A model generated the notes under the pieces. That model saw nothing but the letters and a program-made list of their open reading frames with translations. It searched no databases and was not told where the DNA came from. From Phytophthora colocasiae (lineage: Eukaryota > Oomycota > Peronosporomycetes > Peronosporales > Peronosporaceae), in NCBI GenBank assembly GCA_018806915.1, contig JAGKQI010000101.1, positions 1,550,001-1,614,000 on the forward strand: a stretch of 64,000 nucleotides of DNA, given 5' to 3'. Numbering within the stretch: position 1 is the stretch's first letter; each line of letters starts with the position of its first letter. Both the position numbers and the translations under genes were made by a program. This document shows positions 10,664 to 20,485 of the stretch, in pieces.

Positions 10664-10680
10664 TTCTCACTTTCAATTTC
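10664..10680 (+). promoter_or_regulatory. Inr/FPR core promoter of GH17 (unit B)
   Basis: TTCTCACTTTCAATTTC is identical to the unit A element and about 38 bp before the ATG. Confidence 0.7.
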
Positions 10681-10717
10681 CCCGGGTTCGTCACACTTAC
10701 CTCGACAATCTCTTGTC

Positions 10718-12028
10718 ATGAGATTCCTTTTCGCCCCGTTCGTCGCCTCCATGGTGCTTCTGCTTTCCAGTAATGCCGACGCTCTTAACGTCAAGTTTCC
10801 CGGTGTCAACTACATTCCCCGCAAGGGTCTGGACAACGAACCGGAAAACGTCAAGTGCAAGTCAGCATCCGAGATGCAGAAGGATCTGTATGCACTCAAG
10901 GGCGTCACCGACAAGGTTCGCATCTACTCTCTGATCGATTGCAACCAGGCTGAAGTCATTCTCCCGACTGCCAAGAACGCCGGTCTGAAAGTCGACCTTG
11001 GCATCTGGACGACGTTCAACCACGACACACTGCAGAAGGAGAAAACGAAGTTGGCTGCCCTCATTGACTCGGGACTTTACGATGACAACGTTGTTGGTTT
11101 TGATGTTGCCATCTACATGTACGACAAGTTCATTGCGGATACGGCCATCAGCTACGTGAAGGAGATTCGCGACTACCTCCGTAGCCGCGGTAAAAATACT
11201 CCCGTCACTCTTGCCGACACTGTCGATGTCTACAACGACAACCCCCAGCTCGTGGATGCTGTGGACTACGTCTCTGTCAACTACCAGTATATCGAATACG
11301 GTGACGACGTGAACGAGAGCGTTGCGAAGACGCTGGATGACTTGAAGGACCTGCGAGTTCTCGCTGCCAAGAAGGGTAAGAAGTTCGTAATCTCCGAGAC
11401 GGGATGGAACTCAGCTGGCTTCTACCCCGGAGCTAGTGTGGCCTCCCCCGCCAACCAAACCAAGTACTTTACGGACTTGTACCATGTGTCTCGCTCGCAC
11501 AACATTGACTTCTACTGGTACTTCGCTTTCGACACGGCCTTCCGCTCGGAGTTTGAGAACAGCTTCGGGGTGTTCCTGGTGAACGGTACACTGAAGAGTA
11601 ACTTCCAGAACCTGGTCATCCGTCAGAAAGAACCTCGCGCCATTCGTAACGTTGGCTCGAAGCGGCTTTTGTCTGAGAACAATGGCAGCGTGTACATGTC
11701 GAGCAAGTCGAGTGACTGGCTAGTGCAGGAGCAGCAGGTCTGGTTCTTTGATTCGGCCACGCAGCAAGTGCGATCCAAGAGCAGTGACCGTTGCCTAGAC
11801 GCGTACCAGGGATGGAACGGAGGAATCGTTCACGTCTACCGTTGCATGGACAACGAGGCCAATCAGAAATGGACATTCGAGGCATCGACCGGAAAGCTCA
11901 AACACGCCAAGCACCAAGGTTTCTGCCTCGATACGGACCCTGCCCAAAACAACAAGGTGCAGCTGTACGGATGCTCGCCGAACAACCCGAATCAGCAGTG
12001 GAGCGTGATCAAAACTTCCAGCATTTGA
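10718..12028 (+). CDS. Secreted GH17 glucan endo-1,3-beta-glucosidase-like protein with ricin-type lectin domain
   Basis: This 436-aa ORF is the only full-length undamaged GH17 gene in the window. It has a signal peptide (residues about 1-22, MRFLFAPFVASMVLLLSSN), a GH17 TIM-barrel (about 25-300) with PGVNYIPRKG and the nucleophile motif SETGWNSAG (about 226-234), and a C-terminal ricin-type beta-trefoil (about 314-434) with QQVWFF, NQKWTF and NQQWSV and paired cysteines. GH17 enzymes cleave 1,3-beta-glucans, and oomycetes use them for wall remodelling. The segment where oomycete relatives usually have a GSEAIY-like acid/base motif reads GFDVAIY (about 127-133), so the general acid glutamate seems to be Val. 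It may therefore bind glucan without cleaving it. An Inr/FPR promoter lies just upstream. Confidence 0.85.
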   Translation: MRFLFAPFVASMVLLLSSNADALNVKFPGVNYIPRKGLDNEPENVKCKSASEMQKDLYALKGVTDKVRIYSLIDCNQAEVILPTAKNAGLKVDLGIWTTFNHDTLQKEKTKLAALIDSGLYDDNVVGFDVAIYMYDKFIADTAISYVKEIRDYLRSRGKNTPVTLADTVDVYNDNPQLVDAVDYVSVNYQYIEYGDDVNESVAKTLDDLKDLRVLAAKKGKKFVISETGWNSAGFYPGASVASPANQTKYFTDLYHVSRSHNIDFYWYFAFDTAFRSEFENSFGVFLVNGTLKSNFQNLVIRQKEPRAIRNVGSKRLLSENNGSVYMSSKSSDWLVQEQQVWFFDSATQQVRSKSSDRCLDAYQGWNGGIVHVYRCMDNEANQKWTFEASTGKLKHAKHQGFCLDTDPAQNNKVQLYGCSPNNPNQQWSVIKTSSI

Positions 12029-12392
12029 AGTAAAATGCATCCTCGCTACGTATAGAGGCGAATCGCAATAGGATTGAGCAGCTTCCCCGTAAGATTGCGT
12101 CGACTACAAAATCATTCACTGATTTCAACCAAAGCTCGCCTGTCAGCAGCAAGATTGCAATAGATTGTGTACTATTGTGTTTCCAAGCGCGGAAAATTCT
12201 GGCCAATCGTCGACTACAAAATCATTCACTTCAACTTGACAAGGTCTGATCTCAACCAATGCTCGCCTGTCAGCAGCTAAAGTATACAAGCGGCTTCCTC
12301 GTTCATTTCTTTTTATATTTAGGGAGTTGATGATGATACATGCATGCACTAAAACATCGCTAACGTAGCTAGTACCAGCTAGAAGACACCAA
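12029..12392. other. Convergent GH17-PEPCK intergenic region with local duplication
   Basis: The region between two convergent stop codons holds no gene. Compared with the same interval after the other copies, it carries an extra partial duplication of about 80 bp: GTCGACTACAAAATCATTCA and GCTCGCCTGTCAGCAGC each occur twice. Confidence 0.75.
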
Positions 12393-13384
12393 TTACACGT
12401 TGGGGCCGTACACCGACAGATCGTTGCCAGGCAGGATGAACTGCTTGAAGTTCTCCTTGAACGACTTGGCCAGCTTCAACGCCGTCTCGTCGAACGCAGC
12501 CTTGTCCGTCCACGAGTCCTTCGGGTTCAGGATCTCCGACGGCACGCCCTCCACCGTCGTGGGGATCTCGAAGCCGAACAGCGGGTCCTTGACGAAAGTC
12601 GCGTCGTTGATGCTTCCGTCCAGCACCGCGTCCACGCACTTGCGCGTGAACGGCAGCTTCATGCGCTTGCCCACGCCGTACACACCGCCCGTCCAGCCCG
12701 TGTTGATCAGGTACACGTGCGTGTTGTGCTCCTGCAGCTTCTTCTTCAGCAGGTCCGCGTACTTGGTCGGGTGCAGCGTCATGAACGCCGCACCAAAGCA
12801 CGTCGAGAACGTCGCCTGCGGCTCCGTGATGCCGCGCTCCGTGCCTGCCACCTTGGCCGTGTAGCCCGACAGGAAGTGGTACTGCGCCTGGCCCGCAGAC
12901 AGCTTCGACACGGGCGGCAGCACGCCGTACGCATCGCACGTCAGGAAGATCACGGCGTTCGGGTGGTTACCGCGCGAGTTCGGCTGGTGGTGCGGGATGT
13001 GGTAGATCGGGTACGACACGCGGCCGTTCTCCGTCTTGCTCGAGTTGAAGTAGTCGGGCTCGTTGTTGGCGTCGATCCACACGTTCTCCAGCATGGCGTT
13101 CGGGCGGATGGCGTTGAAGATGTCCGGCTCGTTCTCCTTGCTCAGGTCGATGGTCTTGGCGTAGCACCCGCCCTCGAAGTTGAACACGCCCTCGTCGTCC
13201 CAGCCGTGCTCGTCGTCGCCGATCAGCTCGCCCTTCGGGTCGGCCGACAGCGTCGACAGACCAAAGAAGATGGCCGTGTCTCCCGCCTTGCCGATGTTGG
13301 CCGACGCGTGCATGGCCATCACGCCGTTCAGCGGCAGGTAGTAGTTCATCATGCTGAAGATGCCCTTCTTCATCTCGCCACCGT
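12393..13384 (-). pseudogene. PEP carboxykinase fragment, copy 3
   Basis: The reverse strand is open from the TTI2-like fusion point through [12 protein letters not shown] to the C-terminus VYGPNV (TAA). The C-terminal domain is clean, including [15 protein letters not shown], but the first 200 or so residues are missing and the P-loop reads GLSTLSADP without GTGKT. The protein could not bind ATP normally. Very GC-rich third positions make several long antisense ORFs here, which I regard as shadows. Confidence 0.93.
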
Positions 13385-13545
13385 CTGTGTGTAGAACCTC
13401 CAACAGCACGTCCGAGTACCAGCGCAGCTCCGTAGGTGTAACATTCTTTAGCACCAACAAGTTGTGTGGCATCTGTTAGGTCGTCTACGAGCGGGAACGT
13501 AAGCGCCAACAGTCGACCAAGAAAGTCACCGCCTAAATGAGGGGC
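13385..13545 (-). pseudogene. TTI2-like gene, N-side fragment (unit C)
   Basis: As in units A and B, but about 22 bp are deleted after the KNVTP codons (near 13448). This removes ARLLLHIV and changes the frame. Confidence 0.45.
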
Positions 13546-13590
13546 CTACACCTGCTGCACCACGTGCAACATGATCTTCTTATTGACTGA

Positions 13591-13816
13591 AGATGCCGCC
13601 ACCCACGTCTCCTTGTCCACATCTTATTTGGGAGCGATATGGCTGCTTGCTCATTCGGTTGCCGCGGATCTACGACACCTTCTCAGTCAGAAGCAGCGCT
13701 TGGATAACTATCTTTAAGGATGTAGCCTATGACTTCAACGTGGGCGACATGCAACACACCGTGCGCTGGCCATTGTATCCCGCAAGCCAGAGACGCTGGA
13801 TGTTCTGTTGGCTTGT
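13591..13816 (+). pseudogene. TTI2-like gene, C-terminal fragment, left half (unit C)
   Basis: This matches 6426-6650 of unit B and is cut at CTTGT by the Ty3/gypsy element. The rest resumes at 19443 after the duplicated CTTGT. Confidence 0.5.
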
Positions 13817-14123
13817 TGTCACGTGGTATCGTGGAGACGCAATTGTACAGACTTGAGTTGTAGTCGAGACTTGAGTTGTAGCCGAAGCTTGAGTTGTAGT
13901 CGAGACTTGAGTTGTAGAAAGTAAAATTGAGAATGAAATTGACGATGATATCAACAATAGCTATCTACTCGTGAAGCTGTCTAACACTGGTTGAATGCAA
14001 GTTAATGTACTATCCAGGTGCAGCTGAAACTTGAGGAGTCTTGCTGTTCGAGCCATGAGGTGATGGCTGAAATAAAACAGCTTGCTGCACGATGATAGCC
14101 ATGTTGTGGTTGAAACCATGACA
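13817..14123 (-). repeat. 3' LTR of Ty3 element 1
   Basis: 307 bp, starting TGTCACGTGG and ending ACCATGACA on the forward strand. It contains four tandem 18-bp units built on ACTTGAGTTGTAG at about 13849-13917. Confidence 0.95.
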
Positions 14124-14164
14124 ATCTTTCCCCTGAAGAGGAGCATGCCTTCGCGCGTTTGTCG

Positions 14165-15778
14165 CTAGCGCTGAATGGAAGGCGTTGTGCGTTTGAGTCG
14201 GTTCGAGCGACGTTTAGCCTGAGTAGTGCGAGAGCGCTCGAAAATGTCGATTAGGCCCTGTGCTTGGACCAAATTGCTGGATGGCTCCCAAGAATCAGCA
14301 ACATCACGTCCATACCAGCGCACCTTGTAATAGAGCGTATTCTGGCGCACTCGCTTGTTGATAATCGCTTGCACTTGGTATCCGTCGTGTCCGTCGCGCG
14401 TAATAAGACGTGGCACGTCATTCAATCGTTGAGAATTCATGTCGAACTGGTACGGGCGTAGATATGAGATGTGGAATTAGTCGTGGATTTTGACTCAGGA
14501 GGAAGACCGATTTGATACGTGTCAGGCGTCGTAGCTCGAATGACAGGGTAGGGACCAATAAACCGGGGCAAGCTTCCCGTTTACCTAAAACACCAACGTG
14601 AGGGAGGTCGAGATTTCTTGTATCCAGTAAAACTTGGTCACCAGGTTCGAATCGGTACGTCGGTCTGTTGCGATCATGGAAGTACTTCATAGTCGCCTGA
14701 GTAATTTCGAGTTCATCCTGGCACTGTTGTAAGATCACCCGCTGCTTATCCAAAAGCGAAGCGAAGACTGAGAGTGACCTCGTTGCGTCGGTAGTACCAG
14801 GTCGCTGATTGATCGAGGGTTGTAGCCGAGGTCTGCTACAAATGGGGACATGCCAGTACTCGAATGAACCCGCGAATTGTACGCAAATTCGGCTAACGCC
14901 AACAAGTCACTCCAGTCATCTTGGTGTGGCGAAACGAAAGCTCGTAGGTAATCAGCAATAAAGTGGTTAGTCCGTTCAGTTTGGCCATCCGTCGCAGGTC
15001 GAAATGCCGAGCTTAACTGAAGTTGCGAGTTCTGGAACTTCATCAAATTGGTCCAAAACCGAGATGTGAATTTACTGTCACGGTCCGACGTTATCGAATC
15101 TGGCAATCCGTGAAGTCGCTGATACTGGTCACGAAACAATCCGGCAGCTTCTTCTGCAGTACAAGTTGTCGTTGTTGGAATGAAGTGAGCTCGTTTAGTG
15201 AGTCGATCCACTATTACCCACACCGCGTCATGTCCACCATGCCGTGAACATGGCAGGCCTGTGATAAAGTCCATTGTAATGTGGCTCCAACGTCTGTCAG
15301 GAATTTCCAAAGGATGTAGTAACCCTGCAGGTTTCCGCTGTGATACTTTGATTCGTTGGCACATTTCACACGTAGTGACGTAGCGCTTCACTGTTTTTTC
15401 CATGTGCAACCAGTAGAACTTCTCTTGGAGCGCTAGTAGTGTCTTGAGACAGCCTGGGTGTCCACTTGACGCCACATTATGGTGCTCGTAGAGAATAATA
15501 TCCTTTAAGTCACGATCGTCAGGCACGCAAATTCGTCTCGGTGAATCACTGCGTGGCTGGAAGTAGAGAATACCGTCCTCGAGAAAGAAGTGATTGAGAT
15601 TTGCGCGAATGCGCCGGTGCATGTCCAGTGGTGGTGCATCCGTATTGGATTGCGCAGTTTGAAGATACTGAAACAGCGGCCCGAAAACCGAATCCTCGGC
15701 GTAAAGCCGAGTACATTGTTCCAGGATTGAGGGTCGATTCCGTACGTAGTGTAGATAAACTTCGTTGCTGTCAGCCAC
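14165..15778 (-). pseudogene. Ty3 element 1 integrase and chromodomain
   Basis: The main ORF (14735-15778) has the zinc-binding region ending in CEMCQRIKVSQ, the catalytic core with ITMDFITGLPCSRHGGHDAV and DRDSKFTSRFW, and the third acidic position in ATDGQTERTN. Two further frames continue with the C-terminal domain (FEPGDQVLLDTRNLDLPHVG) and a chromodomain-like end (ALYYKVRWYGRDVADSWEPS-like). At least two frame changes (near 14740 and 14440) separate them, so this copy is defective. It integrates element cDNA when intact. Confidence 0.88.
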
Positions 15779-15844
15779 CTCCTCATTAGAAGTAAGTTGA
15801 CGGAGTAAACTGGCTAGGGAGACGTAATGCGTGGATGCATCAGG

Positions 15845-18390
15845 CTAAAAGGCAGCGTTGCGGGAAATTGCGTCCGCGACGATGTTTGTGTTACCCGGAA
15901 TCCACCGAAACCTTGGTTGGTACAAACCCAGTTCATTTAGCCAGCGAGCAAGGCGTTGCGAACAAGTTTTCTGTTCCAAAATCGACTGCAACGTCCGATG
16001 ATCAGTGTTCACGAAGAACGGTTTATCGATAAGGTACACTCTCATGACTCGCATGGCGTGTAATGCTGCCAGCAATTCTTTCTCTCGCGTCGGGTACATT
16101 AACTCAGCGCTGCTGAGCTTTTTTCCACTGTACGCGATCACCTTCTCCTTGCCTTCGCTGTCAAGCTGGTAGAGATAGCCACCAACGGCATAGTCAGAGG
16201 CATCCATCTGCACGTAGAAGTCTCTTCTGGAATCTGGATGGGCGAGCACTGGTGGAGATATCAGCTGAGCCTTCAAATTGGCAAAGCACTTGCGTTGCTC
16301 GGGCGTGAGGTTGATTCGTTCTTGCGCGGTTTTACCCTTTGTGGCCTCGACGAGTGGTGCTGATATTTCTGCATCTCTTACAAAACTTAAGCACGTACAC
16401 ACAAGTACCCAGGAACGACTGGAGCTCGCGTTTCGTCTTTGGTGTCGGCCAGTCGCGTATAATACGAATCTTGTCGGGATCCATGCGGATACCATCGCGC
16501 CCAAAGTAATCTCCCAGACACGGTATCTCGTGCGAGCAAAATGTGCACTTAGCAAGTTTAATGTAGAGTTCTTGCTCCTGGCACCGTTGAAGTACAGCAT
16601 CCAAAGCCTCGAGGTGGTCCGCAATATCCTTCGATTTCGTGAAAACAAAGAGGTCGTCGAAATAAGCCTGACAGAAAGCTTTCTGGTCGCAGAAGACTCG
16701 CTGCATCATCCGATTGAAGGCTGCTGGGCTGCATGATAGTCCCATCGGCGTGACTAAGTATTCAAACTGTCCGTCAGGCGTCGAGAACGCAGTATAGGGA
16801 ATATCGGATTGGCGAAGTCGTACCTGAAAGAAGCCCCACAGCAGGTCGAGAGCGGAAAACCAATAACCATTCGCCATAGCATCAAAGATGTCCTCTTTTC
16901 GAGGTATTGGGGTGGCAGGAATACGAATTTTGCTGTTAATTGCCCGGAAATCGTGAACAATTCGCCACCCAACCGCCTTTTTGACGCAGAACGTAGGAGA
17001 AGAGTACGGAGACTTAGATGGCCGAATGATTCCGGCGTCCAGCATTTCACGTGTCCACTCGCGGATAGTTCGTTTCATCTCATCACTGAGGCGATACTGT
17101 TTCCTCGTAACTGGAACGTCATCGACTAATTCTAACTCGGCTTCGATGTCAACCGTCCTCTGAGGTGGCCGACTTGGTAACTCCATTCGAAACACTGTGT
17201 CTTTGTATTTGGACACCACAGACTCAACAGGGGAGCCTTTCAACTTGTCCCAGTCTTGGCTAAGCTGTCGTGACGCTTTTTCACTTTGCGCAGGTTGATC
17301 TGCAAGCTGAACCATTAAACAAAATTCATCCGCTGAAGGCTTCATCTTCCGAAATTGCTTCCGGGTAATGATTTTAGTGGCTCCATGGCTGGATAGGTAG
17401 TTGTGTCGGGAGTAAAACAGTACAGTCTCGTCATAGGAAGTTCGGGCGTGTTTGGCCAGAGATCGTCTGCTTCCAGCAGCATTTCTGCAAGCAGAATTTC
17501 GCACACACTGACAAAAAGGAAGTGTCGCGCTGGATCCTCGAGACGTGACCGTTCTTGTAGCCCAATTAATGTCCGGATTCACATCTTTCAGCCATGGTAC
17601 ACCAAGTAAGACGTGCTTCTGCTCCGGCACATCCATCACAAAAACTTCCGTTGAATAAGGCGCGAAATTATCCATATCTAGCACGATCGTTGTCGTGCGC
17701 CGCGGAACATTGATGCTACGCTTAGCGCCGAGCTTGATCTTCAGTGGTTTGTCATGCTCGGTAACTGGTAACGCGGGTCGAGACACAACCGCCGGAGAGA
17801 TGGCGTTAAAAGATGCTCCACTGTCAATAAAAACGTCCACAGATGCATTCTTGACACGAGCCTTCTTTGCCAAATAACCATAAATGTTTTCTCGTTCGGC
17901 ACTACCCTTTTCACCCGTGGAGTGAAGGTGTAATGACAGAGAATGTGGGCTATCAGACAATGTATGGTCACCATTATCTGACGATTTCGGCCCGGTGGGT
18001 TGCCAACCCACCGAGCCTAGGCGTTTTGTGGTCGCCACCCGTTCTGCCGCTTTCTTCTTCCGGCAGACATCCTCAGTGTGGCCTATGTGATGGCAAAATC
18101 TGCACGTCTGTTTAGACGGTGTGTCAGAATGCTTGCTACCACTTCCAGTACTGGTACCCTTTCCACGACTGAATTTTGGTTGCTCCTGTGAAGCAGCTTG
18201 AAGTCCTCCAGTGTTCTGGCCCTTAGTCTTTTCACCTTTGGTGGCTTTGTTATCACCAGGACGCGAATCTTCAAAACGCTGCGCTAGTTCAATTGCCTTT
18301 GCAGAGTATCTGGGATATTTTGGGAAACAAAAGCGCTCGTTTCGGCTCTCAAATTCTGCTGAAAAACCAACGTTTGACCCCTTCCGGGAG
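15845..18390 (-). pseudogene. Ty3 element 1 protease, reverse transcriptase and RNase H
   Basis: In order: a zinc knuckle (CRFCHHIGHTEDVC), aspartic protease (DVFIDSGASFNAIS), RT with MGLSCSPAAFNRMM and the active-site YFDD (CQAYFDDLFVFTKS), then RNase H (DFYVQMDASDYAVGGYLY, NTDHRTLQSIL). The frame changes near 18390 after the capsid region, and again near 16380 at the RT/RNase H connection. Gag and pol appear to have been one continuous frame before those lesions. Confidence 0.9.
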
Positions 18391-19074
18391 ATCTTCCTCC
18401 AGTTGTGATAGGAGGTGCTGGAACTTGGTAGTGTAGACCTGTTGCGATCCTGTCCAGCGTAAGTTGTACAGTTTGGACAGTAATTTATGCTGGAAATCGG
18501 AGCCTCGGAAGCGCTGTCGAATTTGCTCCTTGAAAACAACCCAGGTAGCTGGTCGGTCGCCGAGAGACGTTTTAAATTCTCGGTACCAAGTTTGAGCCGT
18601 TGGACCCAAATTGCCAAATATCAAATTGACAAAATCTGACGTATTGCTCGTCATGTCATCTTGACTGTCGACATAGTATTGTTCCGTACTGAATATCCAC
18701 AAGTCTAAGTCCTCACTCGAGTCGCCATTGAAAATAGGAGGGTTCCCTTTTTTCTTCTGCTGCCGTTGAGTGGATGCTTGCTGCTGAAGCATTTGCTGCT
18801 GGAAGAACGTCTGCTGTTGCATAAGTTGCGCAAACTGCTGCTGCTGTTGCTGCTGAGAGGTAGCCAAGAATTCAAACATCTGCCGTAGCATGGAAGTATC
18901 AGTTCCAGGAGCAGAAGCTGGCTGCTGCTGTTGTGCTCCGTTTGGAACATTCGTAGATTGCGAAGAATCTTGAGTCGAGCTTGAAGTTGTCGAGGGAACT
19001 CCGTCCGTCGCATCTTCATCTCTCATTCGACGTGTCTGTCGAGGTCGTGGGTTCGGACTGCGACCACGAGGCAT
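18349..19074 (-). pseudogene. Ty3 element 1 gag
   Basis: From ATG 19074: a basic start (MPRGRSPNPRPRQTRRM), a Gln-rich region with runs of 5-8 Gln, then a capsid-like retrotransposon gag domain (NPPIFNGDSSEDLDLWIF, WVVFKEQIRQRF). The frame leaves the pol frame near 18390. Gag proteins form the virus-like particle that packages element RNA. Confidence 0.85.
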
Positions 19075-19135
19075 GATTCCTTCTCTGGTACAGTCGAGTT
19101 TCTTGAAACTGCTCACGCTTCAATAGTTAATTAAC

Positions 19136-19442
19136 TGTCACGTGGTATCGTGGAGACGCAATTGTACAGACTTGAGTTGTAGTCGAGACTTGAGTTGTAG
19201 CCGAAGCTTGAGTTGTAGTCGAGACTTGAGTTGTAGAAAGTAAAATTTAGAATGAAATTGACGATGATATCAACAATAGCTATCTACTCGTGAAGCTGTC
19301 TAACACTGGTTGAATGCAAGTTAATGTACTATCCAGGTGCAGCTGAAACTTGAGGAGTCTTGCTGTTCGAGCCATGAGGTGATGGCTGAAATAAAACAGC
19401 TTGCTGCACGATCATGGCCATGTTGTGGTTGAAACCATGACA
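19136..19442 (-). repeat. 5' LTR of Ty3 element 1
   Basis: 307 bp. It differs from the partner LTR by one change near 19248 and two near 19412-19416. Confidence 0.95.
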
Positions 19443-20008
19443 CTTGTCTTGTAGAATCACTGGACAAGGTTTCTCCTCCTGGCGAGCTCAAGCACTACGA
19501 TCGATTCACGCCACGACTCCTTAACGACACCAGTCTGTGCAGTGACGTCGCTGTTCGCTTCAATTTTGTCCGGCATTTACGCGCGCTTGTGGCCCGTCAG
19601 GGGGCCCCGCATAGCCTCAACATCATTCGATATCTACAACCACTATTGAAGGTGTTAATCGCGGGCTTTGAGAGTGTCAACGTTGAGCTCCTGTTAGCGA
19701 CACTGGAAACGCTGCAGACGACTGTCCTCGCAACTTGGCCCCGAATTGCACCACACACAGAGGAGATTGTGGTGGGTGTACTACGTGCTGTGGCTTTCTG
19801 TGAGATTTTCGATGAAGGTGCCGAGTTCACGCCATCCTCACATGAAAGGAGCCAGATTTTTGCGCTATGCGAAGACGTGCTAGACCTGCTCAACCAAGTC
19901 AGTGGTGGAGATTCTGTTGTCGGCGATATGTTAGCTACTGTGAGCAGTCACAGTCCGAAGCTATCTCCCTTCTGTGATCGGATGCAAGAGAAGTTGACGG
20001 CTCGATAG
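19443..20008 (+). pseudogene. TTI2-like gene, C-terminal fragment, right half (unit C)
   Basis: It continues from 13816 after the element. The frame is open from ARQGAPHSLNIIRYLQPLL to the TAG stop, giving the best-preserved C-terminus of the three copies (MQEKLTAR). Confidence 0.5.
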
Positions 20009-20247
20009 CGAGGATACGCACATACGACATGAGTCAGAACATGCTGTGCAATTTGGCGATTGAACGTGTACATGTCTTGTACAATCTTCACACATGTAGG
20101 TCATGTAGGTTGAGCAAGTACGTGAGTGGTGAAGAGTTAACGACGACGACAGCCAAGGAAGTACAGTAGGTGAGCTGGTTGTCATGTTTTGCAGCTACTA
20201 CGTGAGCGGTCTACAGTACACACCAGAGTGTGAAGCCGAATGCGGAG

Positions 20248-20472
20248 TGTTGAATTGTGCATCGAGACCTGGCGCAGTTTGAAGAAAGATTGAGCAGCAG
20301 GGAACCAGGTCGCTGTATGAGAGAGGGCAAAGGCCCATGAGTGTTGGTCAATGCTCAGGTAGGAGCAACTAACACCAAGTAATTCAGTCTTCATATTTCT
20401 CCCTATTCATCAGGAGCTTGTCGGATCTACTGCAGAGTGTTTAAGCTACCGCAGCTTGTTTAAACTACAACA
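20248..20472 (+). repeat. 5' LTR of Copia element
   Basis: 225 bp, TGTTGAATTG...CTACAACA, identical to the 3' LTR as far as I can read. Confidence 0.96.
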
Positions 20473-20485
20473 GGGTTATGAGCCC
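20473..20485 (+). promoter_or_regulatory. Copia primer-binding site (half-tRNA type)
   Basis: GGGTTATGAGCCC directly follows the LTR. Its reverse complement, GGGCTCATAACCC, is the anticodon stem-loop sequence of initiator tRNA-Met known from yeast. Drosophila copia also primes from an internal (half) initiator tRNA. The first possible gag ATG (20478) lies inside this site. Confidence 0.75.

Larger units (their letters stand above)
13817..19442 (-). mobile_element. Ty3/gypsy LTR retrotransposon 1
   Basis: This 5626-bp element on the reverse strand has 307-bp TG...CA LTRs and a 5-bp target duplication (CTTGT at 13812-13816 and 19443-19447). The order gag, protease, RT, RNase H, integrase, chromodomain-like tail is that of Ty3/gypsy chromoviruses. 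The LTRs differ at about three positions (1%), so it is older than the other two Ty3 elements here. A purine tract (AGGGGAAAGAT on the reverse strand) abuts the 3' LTR. No familiar tRNA primer site is recognised next to the 5' LTR. Confidence 0.95.

Noticed and set aside
13727..13957. Short reverse ORF with TTQVSTTTQASATTQ repeats
   Set aside because: It is a translation of the LTR tandem repeat, not a gene.
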